NCBI GenBank assembly: GCA_964036315.1
Contig: OZ038517.1
Coordinates: 53,505,288 to 53,569,287, forward strand
Source of the DNA: Acanthosepion esculentum
Lineage: Eukaryota > Mollusca > Cephalopoda > Sepiida > Sepiidae
DNA: 64,000 nt
Direction: 5' to 3'
Shown: one piece after another, positions 43,440 through 54,020 of the stretch
How positions within the stretch are numbered: the first letter of the stretch is position 1
Layout: each line of letters starts with the position of its first letter
Program-made: the position numbers and the translations under genes
The notes under the pieces: model-generated
What the model saw: only the letters and a program-made list of their open reading frames with translations
What the model was told of the DNA's origin: nothing
Databases searched by the model: none

Positions 43440-44045
43440 GAAAGATTAAAAAACAAAAAAATAAAAGAGAAAAAAAAGAAAGAAAAGAAATGACGTTATT
43501 TCTTGCACATCACAAACACTTAATAAACAAATGGGTGACCTCCACCTACTAGATGCTTTCGCGTCGCGTGACGCAGGCTGTGCGTGGCGGTCCCCTGTTA
43601 CCAAAGTTACTCACCGAAAACGCCGTAAATACAGCTTCCGACTACACTGACGGTCCTAAGAATAGTTCTAATGTTGTTTCAAACACGTACAATCTCTCGT
43701 ATATATTCTCTCATCTCGCTCTATCGTATTAACATACATACTTGATTGTCACTTCTTTGCAAAAGAACACTTGGCATGCTTCATTTGTAGAATTTTGATC
43801 GAGATATATGTTGTATGTGTTTTGTAACAGGTGACTCTTAAAAGTCCTTTCTATGTTCTGCTATTTGTTAACCAAAATCTTACCACGTTATGTTACTCGC
43901 AATGAAGTACACAGCTCTTTCTCTCAGCTGATGCTTAAATTAGCTGATCAGAAAACAGATTTGGAATTAAAAAGATTAAAATCAAATATTAAATTGAATA
44001 TGTCTTACCTTTTAAGCGCCCGAAACACTGAAAAAACATCTCTTC
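43440..44045. other. Sequence upstream of phosphatase exon 1, unassigned
   Basis: The preceding exon and promoter of the gene should lie here or above. I found no convincing signal-peptide exon with a phase-1 donor. Confidence 0.4.
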
Positions 44046-44046
44046 A

Positions 44047-44047
<1 letters not shown>

Positions 44048-44084
<37 letters not shown>
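44048..44084. repeat. (TA)n microsatellite
   Basis: Uninterrupted TA units. Confidence 0.9.
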
Positions 44085-44087
<3 letters not shown>

Positions 44088-44125
44088 GAGAGTCATTCAA
44101 TAAATAAGGAGAATTTTTCGGTATT

Positions 44126-44440
44126 TATTTTGTTTTTTGTTTTGCTGTCAACGTCAGACGTTTCGGTCTAATAGACCATCTTCAGGACATGGTTATTGGA
44201 GACATATTTATATTTAAATTTATATTTAAATTTAAGTTAACATGAAGAGACGATAGACACAGGACTAGTCAGAAACAGAAAAACTGAAATTTCAGTTTTT
44301 CTGTTTCTGACTCGCCCTGTATCTATCGTCTCTTCATTTTAACTTAAATTTAATATAAATATGTCTCCAATAACCATGTCCTGAAGATGGTCTATTAGAC
44401 CGAAACGTCTGACGTTGACAGCAAAACAAAAAACAAAATA
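44126..44440. repeat. Palindrome with arms of about 150 bp carrying two hammerhead-type cores
   Basis: The arms share TTTTGTTTTTTGTTTTGCTG, TCAACGTCAGACGTTTCGGT, CCATCTTCAGGACATGG and TATCGTCTCTTCAT in inverse order, centred at about 44290 (CTGAAATTTCAG). Identity is very high apart from a 14-bp length difference. Each arm holds one hammerhead-type core (44160-44185 minus, 44381-44406 plus). Confidence 0.9.
44377..44422 (+). ncRNA. Hammerhead-type fold, three helices
   Basis: Helix I TGTC/GACA surrounds the core. The core is CTGAAGA (44381-44387), helix II GGTCT/AGACC with ATT loop, GAA, helix III ACGT/ACGT with CTG loop, then the NUH triplet GTT before GACAGC. All invariant core bases fit. 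The mirror copy on the minus strand (44189-44144) has the same sequence. Confidence 0.6.
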
Positions 44441-44490
44441 AAAACAGTAAACTCACATATTCGGATTTTGCGTTGTCTTTTCCACATTTT

Positions 44491-44494
<4 letters not shown>

Positions 44495-44561
<67 letters not shown>
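44495..44561. repeat. (TA)n microsatellite
   Basis: About 33 TA units. Confidence 0.95.
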
Positions 44562-44562
<1 letters not shown>

Positions 44563-44564
44563 CA

Positions 44565-45730
44565 TTTACTGAACATTTGTGTGAGAAGTCGTTTCTGGCC
44601 TAGGTTTTTGAGATTCTTCAATGGAGATGTGCTGATCAGCAGGGTAGGAAGCATGGAAAATTGCCGTATAGATCTGCGTGTTTTTAGAAAAGTCGGTTTT
44701 GGAAAATGTAAGCCTTACAGAACATACTGAAGACCAAACAAGCGGGAGGAGGAAACTGCAGGTAACCTGCCTAACGTGTCTGTAAAAATTCAGATCTAAA
44801 TAAAATACAACTTTAGAAACTATGAATAAGGCAAAAAAAGAAAACTTTACTAAAAATAACATATTTAGACTAAATGTTTCTGAGAGTGTAGCTATAGATT
44901 CTTCCCAAAATATTAACTCACTCACTGGATTTTTCAAATATCTCTTTTCTTAAAAGAATTACTCTTTTCTCAAGCCAACATAACGAAGAAAGAGGACTCA
45001 AAAAAATTTAACATGTACAGGACCTATTAAATGCCAGAGAAACAGGAGGAAACAGCGGGTAACCTACTTCGTATGTTTCTGAAGTGTTGGTAACAGAAAC
45101 AGGAAGTTATGGAGAAAACCTGAAGGAAGATGATCCATAGGAGAATATTTTTGGATATCTGTCTATATTTCCGAGATGAGGTGGTGATGCTGAGAGCTTG
45201 CCGGCATCGACGACTGACCTGTTCACCGCGAATCTGTGTTTGCCGATCTGAGGTTGTGAGCGGAATGTCTCCATGTGAACAAGGTATGGTATTTTCGGAG
45301 GAGGCTGGGTCTCGAGTGGATACGTGTGTCGGATCGATTGACCGAGATCACGATCATGAAGTCGAGAGTTTGCCAGGCGTCGGCAGTTAGCCCATTCGCC
45401 GCGATTCTGCCCCAGTCGTTTACGAGCAGCTTTCGTAAAAGCTCATTGTTGAGGTTCTTGAGCTCATCTTCTGTCCATGTTTTTTTTTTCTCTGGCGACA
45501 ACGTTCGTGCTTATTTTATGTTGTTATTTTATATTTTTGAGAGGATTTGTTTTGTAGGCCGGATGTGATGCACGGGGTCCCATGCGCATAGGACGACTTT
45601 TTTATTTTATTTTGGGTTTTGTTTTCTTAGCGTTCACATCCAATATTGGAATAGGTGTATAACAACAGGGAAGCAAGAAACCTGAAGACAGTTCCACAGG
45701 TGAGAAGTGCGATTAGGAAAAAACTATTAC
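44565..45730. other. Unassigned sequence
   Basis: Open frames at 44937-44566 and 45501-45223 (minus) are 123 and 92 codons with no motif I recognise. Short direct repeats occur (GCAGGTAACCTGCCTAACGT at 44759, GCGGGTAACCTACTTCGTAT at 45055), suggesting a diverged duplication. Confidence 0.4.
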
Positions 45731-45736
45731 AATAAT

Positions 45737-46080
45737 CTAACAGTAAAAAAGTATAAGATGAGACCTTGTTTTCCATCGAGTAGTAAGCTTAAATTCAGGT
45801 TCGAAAAGGGCTAGCTCATTAGAATAACTGCCATAAAAATATTTAGAGAAAAGATCGAGGGAAGCCACGTAGCAAGAGTTGGAAAGTAACTGAAGTCGCG
45901 ATGTCAAATCTGTTCCTTCTTTGAATTTTGTCAAGAACCTCGAGATATATAGCCGGAGAAACAGACCAGATAGGACAACAATATTCAGTGCACAGGAGAA
46001 TGGTCTGAAAAAGAAAACAAAACAAAAAACAAAACCAAATATAAATCCATGTTCCTCCAGATGTGGGTTAAATAGCAATG
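45737..46080 (-). pseudogene. Jockey-like LINE fragment
   Basis: The minus strand reads LCTEYCCPIWSVSPAIYLEV then LDKIQRR, and in a second frame LTSRLQLLSNSCYVASLDLF and SKYFYGSYSNELALFEPEF. This is the thumb and tail region (EYCCHxWxGAPxxYLxxLDKIQ). Frameshifted. Confidence 0.7.
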
Positions 46081-46089
46081 TATACTGAT

Positions 46090-46900
46090 TGCCTTTGTGA
46101 TGAAGAGGGTGTACCGATTAAATGATAAAAGTTAAGTTGAATCTTCATTACTTTAGGTTTTAAATTTCTGACTTCTTCAATAGTTCTTGGCCAGTTTTTT
46201 TTAACCATTTCACCAAAGCAAGGCAATAAAGCCACTAAGACAGAGTTACTGAGTCTGAGAGAATAGAAGGAAGAAAAACATGAATGAACAAGAATTAAGA
46301 AGATAGAAGATAATGATTGATACCGCATTTGATTTTTTTGAAGATCAATGTTGATTGGAAAGCAAGAAACCAGAAGAGAGTTTCATAAGCAAGAAGAGCA
46401 AGAGAAGAAACTGTTAGTATAGAACTTACGGTTACATATAGCCATTTTTAACTGTAAAATGATGAAACCTTGCGGGGAATCTGGAACTGCATTTAAATTC
46501 ATAAAGTCTCGGTGTCAAAGGGGAAAATACACCAGAATAATTACCATGAGAGTATTTAAAGAAAAGGCAAAGGGAAGCTAAGTTACGGCGGTGGGTAACG
46601 TACTGAAGCAGTGTTGGTGTAAAGCGATCCCATTGCTTCTGGTCTGACATGTGGACTTTATATTTCCGTCTAGTGTATGAAAGACTACACCCACACAGTA
46701 TACACTCTCTCTCAAGACATATAGCAGAAGTGATATTCAATACACAACCGAATGGTAGATTTATAAATGTGCAAAATGTATTCTCCCGAGAAAAATCTTT
46801 TGGCACGTCACAGTGAATCAACTTTCCTAGCAGCAGATATGGCAATTGATTTAACATAATCAGTGCATTTCATGTCAACTTGAAAAAACGTGGAACCAAT
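46090..46900 (-). pseudogene. Jockey-like LINE C-terminus with 3' end
   Basis: The minus strand reads NQLPYLLLGKLIHCDVPKD, RFTPTLLQYVTHRRNLASLC then LFFKYSHGNYSGVFSPLTPR. A 3' block at 46430-46200 ends TTGCTTTGGTGAAATGG followed by TTAAAAAAAA. Degenerate. Confidence 0.65.
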
Positions 46901-46966
46901 AAGATGCAATGAGTTGCTCTCCTGGAAGTTAGCATCAGGCAAGCTGGTGAAAAGCAAGAAAGGTTT

Positions 46967-47400
46967 ATGTTGATTAAAAATAGCAGTTCTGTTTTATATC
47001 TCTATCAGTTTTTCTCATATGCGCACATATCAGGCGCAGTTTTGATCACGTGTGTTCACCTCTCGATATCACGGCTGCCAGCCGGTAAATCGCAGATATC
47101 TCCACACTGCTCTTACCAGCTGGGAGTCATCTCAGTTCAATTCTGCACGCAGCCAACTTCCTCTGATGGTCGGGTGTGGAATTTAAGATCAGTGTCTATT
47201 CTGGTAGCTCGAACGACAGCTGCTCAGGAAGGAAGACTGAATTCAAGCCTTCACCTCTGTTGCGGCCAGATCCGGCTCAAGGTACTGGCAATTCGGGCAG
47301 TGGCCTGGGGCGCTATAAAGGCCGAAGGCGCTATCATGCCGCCATGTCATGTGTTGGGAAAACAAAAAGGAAAAATGTGAAAAAAAAAAAAAATTAAGTT
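46967..47400. other. GC-richer block with TATA-box-like element
   Basis: An island of balanced base composition in AT-rich surroundings, containing GGGGCGCTATAAAGGCCGAA at about 47310 and ending in an A-rich run at 47381. Open frames of 137 and 73 codons overlap in different frames with no motif I recognise. It could be a piece of an LTR or promoter. Confidence 0.3.
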
Positions 47401-47483
47401 AAATAAAATAAAAAATAAAAAATAGAAATAAAAAAAATTCAATTTTCGACTGGAGTAAAAGTTTTGAGAATTTGATTCCTTCT

Positions 47484-47735
47484 TACGGTGGAGTATTGGG
47501 TAGCAGCTCGGATTGAGGAATCGGAGAGCCGAGTTCGAATTCCAGTGAAATCCATTACATTGACTTACGTGCTAATAGACTTGGGAAAGGTATGAATCCT
47601 CTTCTCGCCCCAGCTATGGGTAAATATTAGGACAGAAAGAAATGGCAACCTACTGCGGCTAAAAATCTGCTTAGTCATGTATCGAAAGATACATGATCGC
47701 CTAAGTGTGTATCACGCATGGCACATAACTGACTG
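47484..47735 (+). mobile_element. tRNA-headed SINE copy
   Basis: GGTGGAGTATTGGGTAGCAG head, GAGTTCGAATTCC B box, body through GCACATAACTGACTGA. It carries an internal deletion of about 40 bp relative to 10102-10403 (the GACCGGGTTCTATAGCC part is missing). Confidence 0.7.
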
Positions 47736-48214
47736 ATCAAACAGAAAAATGAATACAACTTTGCTTATTCGCCACGAATAACGAGGTTTTAGTGACCTTT
47801 GAATTATATAAAAGATTTACTAATGCAATCTAATTGTATTAATTTCTATTTCGCATATTAGCCAGTGTTTATGTACAGGGTGTGCAGTAATAACGCGCTA
47901 AATTCAGAAAGAAATTTATTTAGCTATCATAATTCATGCACAAACTGAACAATCATCGTAGATTTTCATAATGTTTGCCTGAATGTTCAACAAAAAGTTG
48001 TAAGCGTCGTAACCAGAAAGCAGTAGCTTTATTCAAGGTCAATATTCAAAAAGATTTTCAAGGTTATTCAAGGTCAATTATTTCTAAAAGACGTTTTTAT
48101 AAGGACTCTTAAGGTTTCAGCCTTTAATTGGTTGGAAGTATTAACATGGGCATGTTTTTCTTTATATAATAGGATAATGGTAATATTAGCCGTTTCCCTA
48201 TAAGGAAACATTCG

Positions 48215-48502
48215 TGTTGAGTCTTGACTCATTGTTGAATCTCGCCTATTGCATGGAATAATAATGCAACACAAAATGTACTTAGAACAAGAATGTATTA
48301 TAACAAGAAAGTGTACACAATAAGTACATATAGTATTTCTGTATATTTCTGGGAAGACGTTCCTGGAGAATGTGTTGACTAGTCGCAGTCGATCAGAGTC
48401 TCTAGTTGGATCTCGTGATTCCTTCTCCCTCGTCTTCCGGTACCAACCACTATTTATATAGTTGGTAGTCACCTATGCAGATTAGGTGGATCCTACACAA
48501 CA
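48215..48502 (-). mobile_element. Solo LTR, 288 bp, with 5-bp target duplication
   Basis: It is flanked by ATTCG at 48210-48214 and 48503-48507 and bounded by TGTTG...CAACA. In its own orientation it has GTAGGATCCACCTAATCTGC, CTATATAAATAG (TATA-like) and GTACATTTTGTGTTGCATTA. It is the same family as 60460-60728. No internal retrotransposon region is present. Confidence 0.85.
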
Positions 48503-48519
48503 ATTCGGCATTTATTAAC

Positions 48520-49000
48520 TGAACAGTCAGTGTTACTCTCGATTGAAATTCATAAACTATTCTCCTAATACAATTTTTCAGAAAAATAGGTTTCTCAACT
48601 CCAGTAGCTGTTATCGCTCTTTCCAGTATTGATGGGAGTTTCCTTCCAAACCTTTTGTTTGAAGTAGTGTGGAAAATCAGCATCTTGAATTATGTTATTA
48701 TTTTCTATTTGAGTAACATGTGCTATCCATTTTAGTTGTTGCTGCTGTTGGTCGTTCTCAAGTGATATGGTTTCTGTTATTTGGTGCAGTTCTTTGTTTC
48801 GGATTATGTAGCACCATTTCACAAGATTCACCGTATGCGGTCTTCAAGATTTATAGGCTTCACTCGCTCAAAGACATTTTTAACCATTGACTTAAGAAAG
48901 CGATTTTATACAGCTAGTCGTATTTCTGATCAGGTTTGACGCCATGCATGGCATCCATATAAAAGTCTTGATCTGACGGGGCTATTTAAGAACAAGACTC
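48520..49000 (-). pseudogene. LINE C-terminal fragment
   Basis: The minus strand reads IIRNKELHQITETISLENDQ, QQQQLKWIAHVTQIENNNII and QDADFPHYFKQKVWKETPIN. LKWxxHVxQ corresponds to the LINE tail motif LKWxGHVxRM. The same segment, split by a MITE, lies at 58020-58480. Confidence 0.6.
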
Positions 49001-49349
49001 AAGTTTTCAGGCTGATGTTTTGGTTTTGTAGAAATTTGCGGTATTGGGCGAAACTACCTCTAGCGATAGTCTTGAGTAAATAATCCCGTTCAGTGCCTCA
49101 GATTTGCTTGTCAGTTGACTGGCCATAACTATTTGGGTATGTCGCCCTGGGGGTTGACGATCTCTGGATCTCTGTTCATTAACGGTCAATGAAAAGAGAG
49201 TATCAGGGTATTTTAAGTTTGAAGGACGAGGCAGACAAGGCGACATGGAAGACAAATCTAGATACTTGAGAACATCTTCAATCGGAAATCGTCTGAGCGG
49301 ACTAGGTTACCCGACTTGAAAGTATTTTTCACCAGAAAATTTCTACACT

Positions 49350-50095
49350 TCTTTTCTTCACATAGGTGATCATGGCTCTCCACAACCTCCTATCTCAAGT
49401 GGCTCTTAGTTTTCTCTCCCTTTCCGCCATCCATTCAACGAGCTCATTGGGTAAGTGGGTCACATGAGTGTCAAGTTTTCCAAGCCCTCCTTCCTCATTA
49501 TATGTCCAAGTAATTAAAGCTGTCTTTTCCTGATTCTGAGAAGAAGCGTTCTTTCTGTTGCCATTTTCTTTAAGAATTCCTCGTTGCTAATTGATCCGTC
49601 CATGGAATTTTCAGTATTTTTCTCTATAATCACATTTCTGCCGCCTCGAAACTTTTCCTTATCAGTGGGGAAATTGTTCAATATTCACTGCCATATAAGA
49701 GGATATATAGCAATCCAGCACTCTTTTCTTTCTTTCTGACAATTTTTTTCTGTTTCTCAGCAATTTGCTTAGCTTTTGAAAGGCATCTTTTGCTAGTCCA
49801 ATGCGTCTTCTGATCTCGATGTCAATTTTCCATCCTCTCTTAGAGCTCTTCCTAGATATTTAAACTTCTGCACCTGTTTGATGTTTATATCTCTCCAATT
49901 CGTAACTCGCATCTTGGGCTTTTTCTCTTGCTGATGGCCATACCTTCTGTCTTCTTGCAGCTGTTGGTTAGTGCTTTTTTTTCTCGCTTTCTTCGACCAC
50001 TTCGTCTAGGAGGTCCCGTAGTTTCCTTCTCGAATCGACCACCAACTCAGTGTCATCTGCAAATCTTATATTGTTAAGATTACACTCATAGGTAA
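49350..50095 (-). pseudogene. [14 protein letters not shown] LINE, downstream half
   Basis: The minus strand reads CNLNNIRFADDTELVVDSRR, KLRDLLDEVVEESEKK, INIKQVQKFKYLGRALREDG and, near the end, LGHIMRKEGLENLTLM. The catalytic FADD is intact, but frames are broken. Its upstream half lies at 50566-50812, separated by a Jockey-type insertion. Confidence 0.75.
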
Positions 50096-50099
50096 TAAA

Positions 50100-50560
50100 T
50101 CCTTATAGGAGAAACTGCCCAGACCTAACTTTCCAGTCTCGATAGAACCCAAAAGCGTTTCCGAATCCTTGTGGGTGACAAATTATTTTCCACCCTCCAA
50201 CCTCTCTTTCACAGACGGGATGTGGCGAGCCTCTCACTGATCTATCGCTACGGACGTAGAAAGTGCTCAGAAGAACTACATTCCGCCAGTTCTACCCTTC
50301 ATCACTAGGACCCATCATGCCACTTGCGTTGTAACAAACCACCCACATCCGCCTCCGTATTCCATCGGTGACAAGCAGATAGTACTCGAGCAACCACTGC
50401 TCTGTGGAACCGACTCACAGGGTGGAATGTTTCCCGGGTGCTACGAAGCTGCCCTGTCCGAGTCTGGGGTTAACCGTTATCTCCCCCTCCTATCCGAATG
50501 AACAGCCTTTTACTCTATAACCCTCTACCTCGAGGGTGTAATAACAAAAGAAAAAAACAA
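50100..50560 (+). pseudogene. Jockey-like LINE C-terminal fragment inserted in another LINE
   Basis: The plus strand gives LSLIYRYGRRKCSEELHSA, then ARHATxVVTNHPHPPPYSIG-like text in broken frames. It ends with CTACCTCGAGGGTGTAATAA and an A-rich tail (50541-50573). It is truncated at its 5' side and interrupts the minus-strand LINE between ILREL and LNNIRFADD. Confidence 0.65.
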
Positions 50561-50565
50561 CAACA

Positions 50566-50807
50566 AAAAACAGAAGGTCGACAGTTCCCTTAGGATAGCG
50601 GCACTGTAGGGGGTGAATAAATCTGGGGAGAAGACACGTCCTTGTCTCACGCCCCTTTCTATTTTCGTGTAGCTACTCAATTTATTTTCTAATTTAAGTT
50701 CTGGATTATTATTCTTTCCAAGTAAATCGAGTTTCTCTAGCAGATTAAATAGATCCTTAAGCCTTGTGCCGTACCTTGTTAAATGCTTTTGCACTAGTTT
50801 TATCAGT

Positions 50808-50812
<5 letters not shown>
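50566..50812 (-). pseudogene. [14 protein letters not shown] LINE, upstream half
   Basis: The minus strand reads QKHLTRYGTRLKDLFNLLEK, LDLLGKNNNPELKLENKLSS and YTKIERGVRQGRVFSPDLFT PYSAAILREL. GVRQGxVFSPDLF is the conserved RT block before YADD. It starts at the (TA)n tract and stops at the Jockey insertion. Confidence 0.75.

Positions 50813-50847
<35 letters not shown>
50811..50847. repeat. (TA)n microsatellite
   Basis: Uninterrupted TA units. Confidence 0.9.
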
Positions 50848-50851
<4 letters not shown>

Positions 50852-51236
50852 TACATTTTTGATATGTTTAACGTTCTTTTTATAGATACAAGTATTTTAA
50901 GTAAATGCTCTGTTTTATAATAAACAGTATTAAATAACATTTACCGACCTGAATGTCCGAGAAATTTTCATAGAAAATTTTCGTTCTCCGACAGGAATCG
51001 TAAAATCGACCTTGCTAACCAGACGCTTCTCTGTGACCGAAAGGTTAAGGCACGTCACGCGAAATGACGGTTCCGTATACGATACAGGTTCGATTCCTGT
51101 CGGAGAACAAAAATTTTCTATGAAAATTTCTCGGACATTCAGGCCGGTAAATGTTATTTAATACTGTTTATTATAAAACAGAGCATTTGCTTAAATACTT
51201 GTATCTATAAAAAGAACGTTAAACATATCAAAAATG
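50852..51236. repeat. Palindrome with arms of about 148 bp around a tRNA-like loop
   Basis: Left arm 50852-51000 and right arm 51091-51236 are near-identical inverted copies (GATATGTTTAACGTTCTTTT, AATAACATTTACCG, GAAATTTTCATAGAAAATTT, GTTCTCCGACAGGAATCG). The 90-bp loop holds most of a tRNA-Ser-like sequence. It resembles two SINE copies head to head. Confidence 0.9.
51027..51107 (+). tRNA. tRNA-Ser(CGA)-like, probably a pseudogene or SINE head
   Basis: 81 nt. Acceptor TTCTCTG pairs with CGGAGAA. D arm ACCGAAAGGTTAAGG, anticodon stem CGTCA/TGACG, loop CGCGAAA with CGA at 51060-51062, long variable arm, T arm CAGGTTCGATTCCTG. The long variable arm and CGA fit tRNA-Ser. Position 33, normally U, is G, which argues against a working tRNA. 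Its 3' half is mirrored in the left arm of the palindrome. Confidence 0.55.
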
Positions 51237-51267
51237 TCTTTAATAAATTGTCGGACTATGTCCAATT

Positions 51268-51270
<3 letters not shown>

Positions 51271-51335
<65 letters not shown>
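51271..51335. repeat. (TA)n microsatellite
   Basis: About 32 TA units. Confidence 0.95.
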
Positions 51336-51337
<2 letters not shown>

Positions 51338-51339
51338 TG

Positions 51340-51885
51340 AGCGCTAAACGGTTGCAATACGTGTGCCTAATATAACCGTATCAGACAGGATTTCATTATG
51401 GGTATATTGAGCTTTATATATTTGTACCCCAATGTGACTTTGTTGGCGTGATTTAATAATAATAATAATAATATTTGCTGCCCCCATGAAACTTATCTCT
51501 GCCGTAATCATTTAAATAAAACGAGATGGTTCTTTAGCCCAATCCCTGAACACTCTAGAATAAAAAATATAAAACAAGTCATTGTCTTTATTGTTGACGT
51601 TTACATTAATTTCTCCAGTTGAAATTTTAGATCTATTAAGAATATCCAAACGCATTTTTACGAATGCTAGCCCCAGCTCTTTATCTTGGTGTAAAATGAT
51701 TATTTTTTCACCCCTTTGTTTCGTGAAAAAGGCCAAAACTCGGAATTTGACACTCCTCTTAAAATCTGTCTCTGACCACCCAGAGCGACTACTATAACGA
51801 TATGGTTAATAATTGTGATGTGTCGTGGCCCGAAACCATAATTAAAGTTTGGTGACCAAGAAAACATTTGTGAAATTGGCCAAGG
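51340..51885. other. Unassigned sequence
   Basis: A minus-strand frame at 51736-51512 (74 codons, beginning MAFFTKQRGEKIIILHQDKE) shows no motif I recognise. (AAT)n at 51453-51474. Confidence 0.35.
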
Positions 51886-51979
51886 GCACTAGCTAATTTC
51901 TTGATGGTCATGAATGGACTGAATACGTGAGCAACGATGAAGTTTTACAGAAAATTTAAACAAAAAGGACACTTACACT
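51886..51979 (+). pseudogene. LINE fragment left of the hammerhead-array insertion
   Basis: It reads TEYVSNDEVLQKI, stop, TKRTLT up to GACACTTACACT. The frame resumes after the insertion at 54042 as TLTLNIRKRLLKFLKHRMRK, so the two pieces were one element. Confidence 0.7.
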
Positions 51980-51989
51980 ATTTACATTG

Positions 51990-52328
51990 TTCCGATTGTT
52001 GTCCTCATCTTTATTGTCATATTCGCGACGTTTTGGCTGTTGTACGCTCCGGCCTTCTTCAGGATCTGTGTATGTTTCTGAGATGAGGAATTATAACTAT
52101 TTACACTATTGAAAATGTTCGGACTTTTGGCCTCATCTCTCTTGTCATATTCACGACGTTTCGGCCGTTTTAAGCTACGGCCTTCTTCAGGATATGCCTA
52201 TATTTCTGATATGAGGTATTGTAACTATTTAGACTAATTTATGTTGTTCGGTTTGTTGTCCTCATCTTTGTCATATTCACGACGTTTCGGTCGTTGTAAG
52301 ATCCGACATTCTTCAGGATCTGTTTATA
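51990..52328 (-). ncRNA. Three tandem hammerhead-core units (minus)
   Basis: On the minus strand each unit has CTGAAGA (or TCTTCAG on plus at 52056, 52184, 52310), a GGCC-type helix II and GAAAC then GTCG. The first unit has AAAAC in place of GAAAC; the third has CTGAAGAATGTCGG. Each is preceded by CCTCATCTCAGAAATATA-like sequence. Confidence 0.55.
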
Positions 52329-52553
52329 TGTTGTGGCCTTGTTAGGGTCAGAAATAAAGAGACAAAAGAGGAATTGAGTTAAACAAATATATTAACAGAA
52401 ACAGTAACACAAACATATACAATCGAGAGTGTTCCAGCAAGAATGTTCGGTCCAACTGTCAGAGATGACTGCTGGAAACTTCCCTTTCTAAAAGGTAGTA
52501 CCTGCTCCTATTTATAGCTGGTAGAATCCATGCGTGGGTAAATTACCATAACA
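52329..52553 (-). mobile_element. Solo LTR, 225 bp, inserted in a hammerhead-core unit
   Basis: Bounded by TGTTGTGGCC and TACCATAACA. Flanks TTATA and CTATA differ at one base, consistent with a 5-bp target duplication, and the host repeat resumes cleanly on the other side (CTGTTTATA / CTATATTTCTGAGATGAGG). It contains CTATTTATAGCTGGTAGAAT. Different family from 48215 and 60460. Confidence 0.75.
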
Positions 52554-52614
52554 CTATATTTCTGAGATGAGGTATTATAACTATTTACATTGTACGCTCC
52601 GGCCTTCTTCAGGT

Positions 52615-53180
52615 GTTATACTTTGAAATTTCAAACCGAAACCATTATTTCGTCCACCGGGGTAAATTGTTCTCGTTCCCCTTGCCATGTCTTTTCTGGG
52701 TATCTCAGTTATTTCCTTTTAGTAGCTCAACGCCCATTCAGCTCTGGAATCACTGGAAGGGTTTTCTCAATTATAAAATCCTTCCTAACAAGTGGATCCC
52801 CGGAGATAGTTATTAACGGCCGGTCCTCCGGAGCCCTGGCGGTCAATGCAGGCGTCACTAATCGGAACAACCATCTTTTGACCTTACATAAATGATGTGC
52901 CTAGGAATATACTCATGTCACTTGTAAACATCTATGTCGATTGTACGGCGATATAAGGGCGCACCTCTAAAACTCTTGACGATCAGAGTTCGGCAGCTGA
53001 CCTCTCTTCCGATCTGGTTCCAGTTATTTCCCTTTAGTAACTCAACTCTCCAAGTTTTTGTTCACCTCTGCTGTAGCCAGGTATTGAACTCCCAACGCTT
53101 TGGGTCAAGTCACTGGATTACTTCAACCAACACTTTTACCCCCTGGGGCCATGGGTCCTTTGGGACAACAACGTGAATAT
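52615..53180 (+). pseudogene. Jockey-like LINE RT fragment
   Basis: The plus strand reads GITGRVFSIIKSFLTSGSPE, IVINGRSSGALAVNAGVT and then NILMSLVNIYVDCTAIYKGA, PLKLLTIRVRQLTSLPIW. YADD is YVDC, so the catalytic site is destroyed. It fills the centre of the foldback-like insertion. Confidence 0.7.
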
Positions 53181-54020
53181 GGCAATAAAGATGAGGACAA
53201 CAGTTTGAACAATGTAAATAATGTAAATAGTTACAATACCACATCTCAGAAATATAAACAGATCCTGGAGAAGGCCAGAGCGTACAACGGCCGAAACGTC
53301 ACGAATATGTCAATAAAGATGAGGACAACTGTTTGAACAATGTAAATAAGGTAAATAGTTGCAATACCTCATCTCAGAAATATAAACAGATCCTGGAGAA
53401 GGCCAGAGCGTACAACGGCCGAAACGTCGCGAATATGGCAATAAAGATGAGGACAACAGTTTGAACAATGTAAATAAGGTAAATAGTTGCAATACCTCAT
53501 CTCAGAAATATAAACAGATCCTGGAGAAGGCCAGAGCGTACAACGACCGAAACATCGCGAATATGGCAATAAAGATGAGAACAACTGTTTGAACAATGTA
53601 AATAAGGTAAATAGTTGCAATACCTCATCTCAGAAATATAAACAGATCCTGGAGAAGGCCAGAGCGTACAACGGCCGAAACGTCGCGAATATGGCAATAA
53701 AGATGAGGACAACAGTTTGAACAATGTAAATAAGGTAAATAGTTGCAATACCTCATCTCAGAAATATATAAACAGATCCTGGAGAAGGCCAGAGCGTACA
53801 ACGGCCGAAACGTCGCGAATATGGCAATAAAGATGAGGACAACAGTTTGAACAATGTAAATAAGGTAAATAGTTGCAATACCTCATCTCAGAAATATAAA
53901 CAGATCCTGGAGAAGGCCAGAGCGTACAACGGCCGAAACGTCATGGATGTGACAATAAAGATGAGGACAATGGTCCGAACAATATAAATAGTTTAATAGT
54001 TATAATACCTCATCTCAGAA
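53160..54020 (+). ncRNA. Six tandem 128-bp hammerhead-core units (plus)
   Basis: Core starts at 53265, 53393, 53521, 53649, 53779 and 53907. Each has CTGGAGA, helix II GGCC/GGCC around AGAGCGTACAAC, GAAAC and GTC. Compared with CTGANGA, position A6 is G in all six, so these are probably inactive and expanded after the mutation. The spacer reads AATATGGCAATAAAGATGAG, GACAACAGTTTGAACAATGT. Confidence 0.65.

Noticed and set aside
44566..44937. Candidate phosphatase signal-peptide exon (hydrophobic MLFLVKFSFFALFIVSKVV)
   Set aside because: The available GT donors give phase 0, whereas exon 1 at 43437 needs a phase-1 upstream exon, and no supporting homology is seen.
45223..45501. 92-codon minus-strand frame as a host exon
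   Set aside because: No recognisable domain, no splice context and no neighbour supports it. It was left unassigned.
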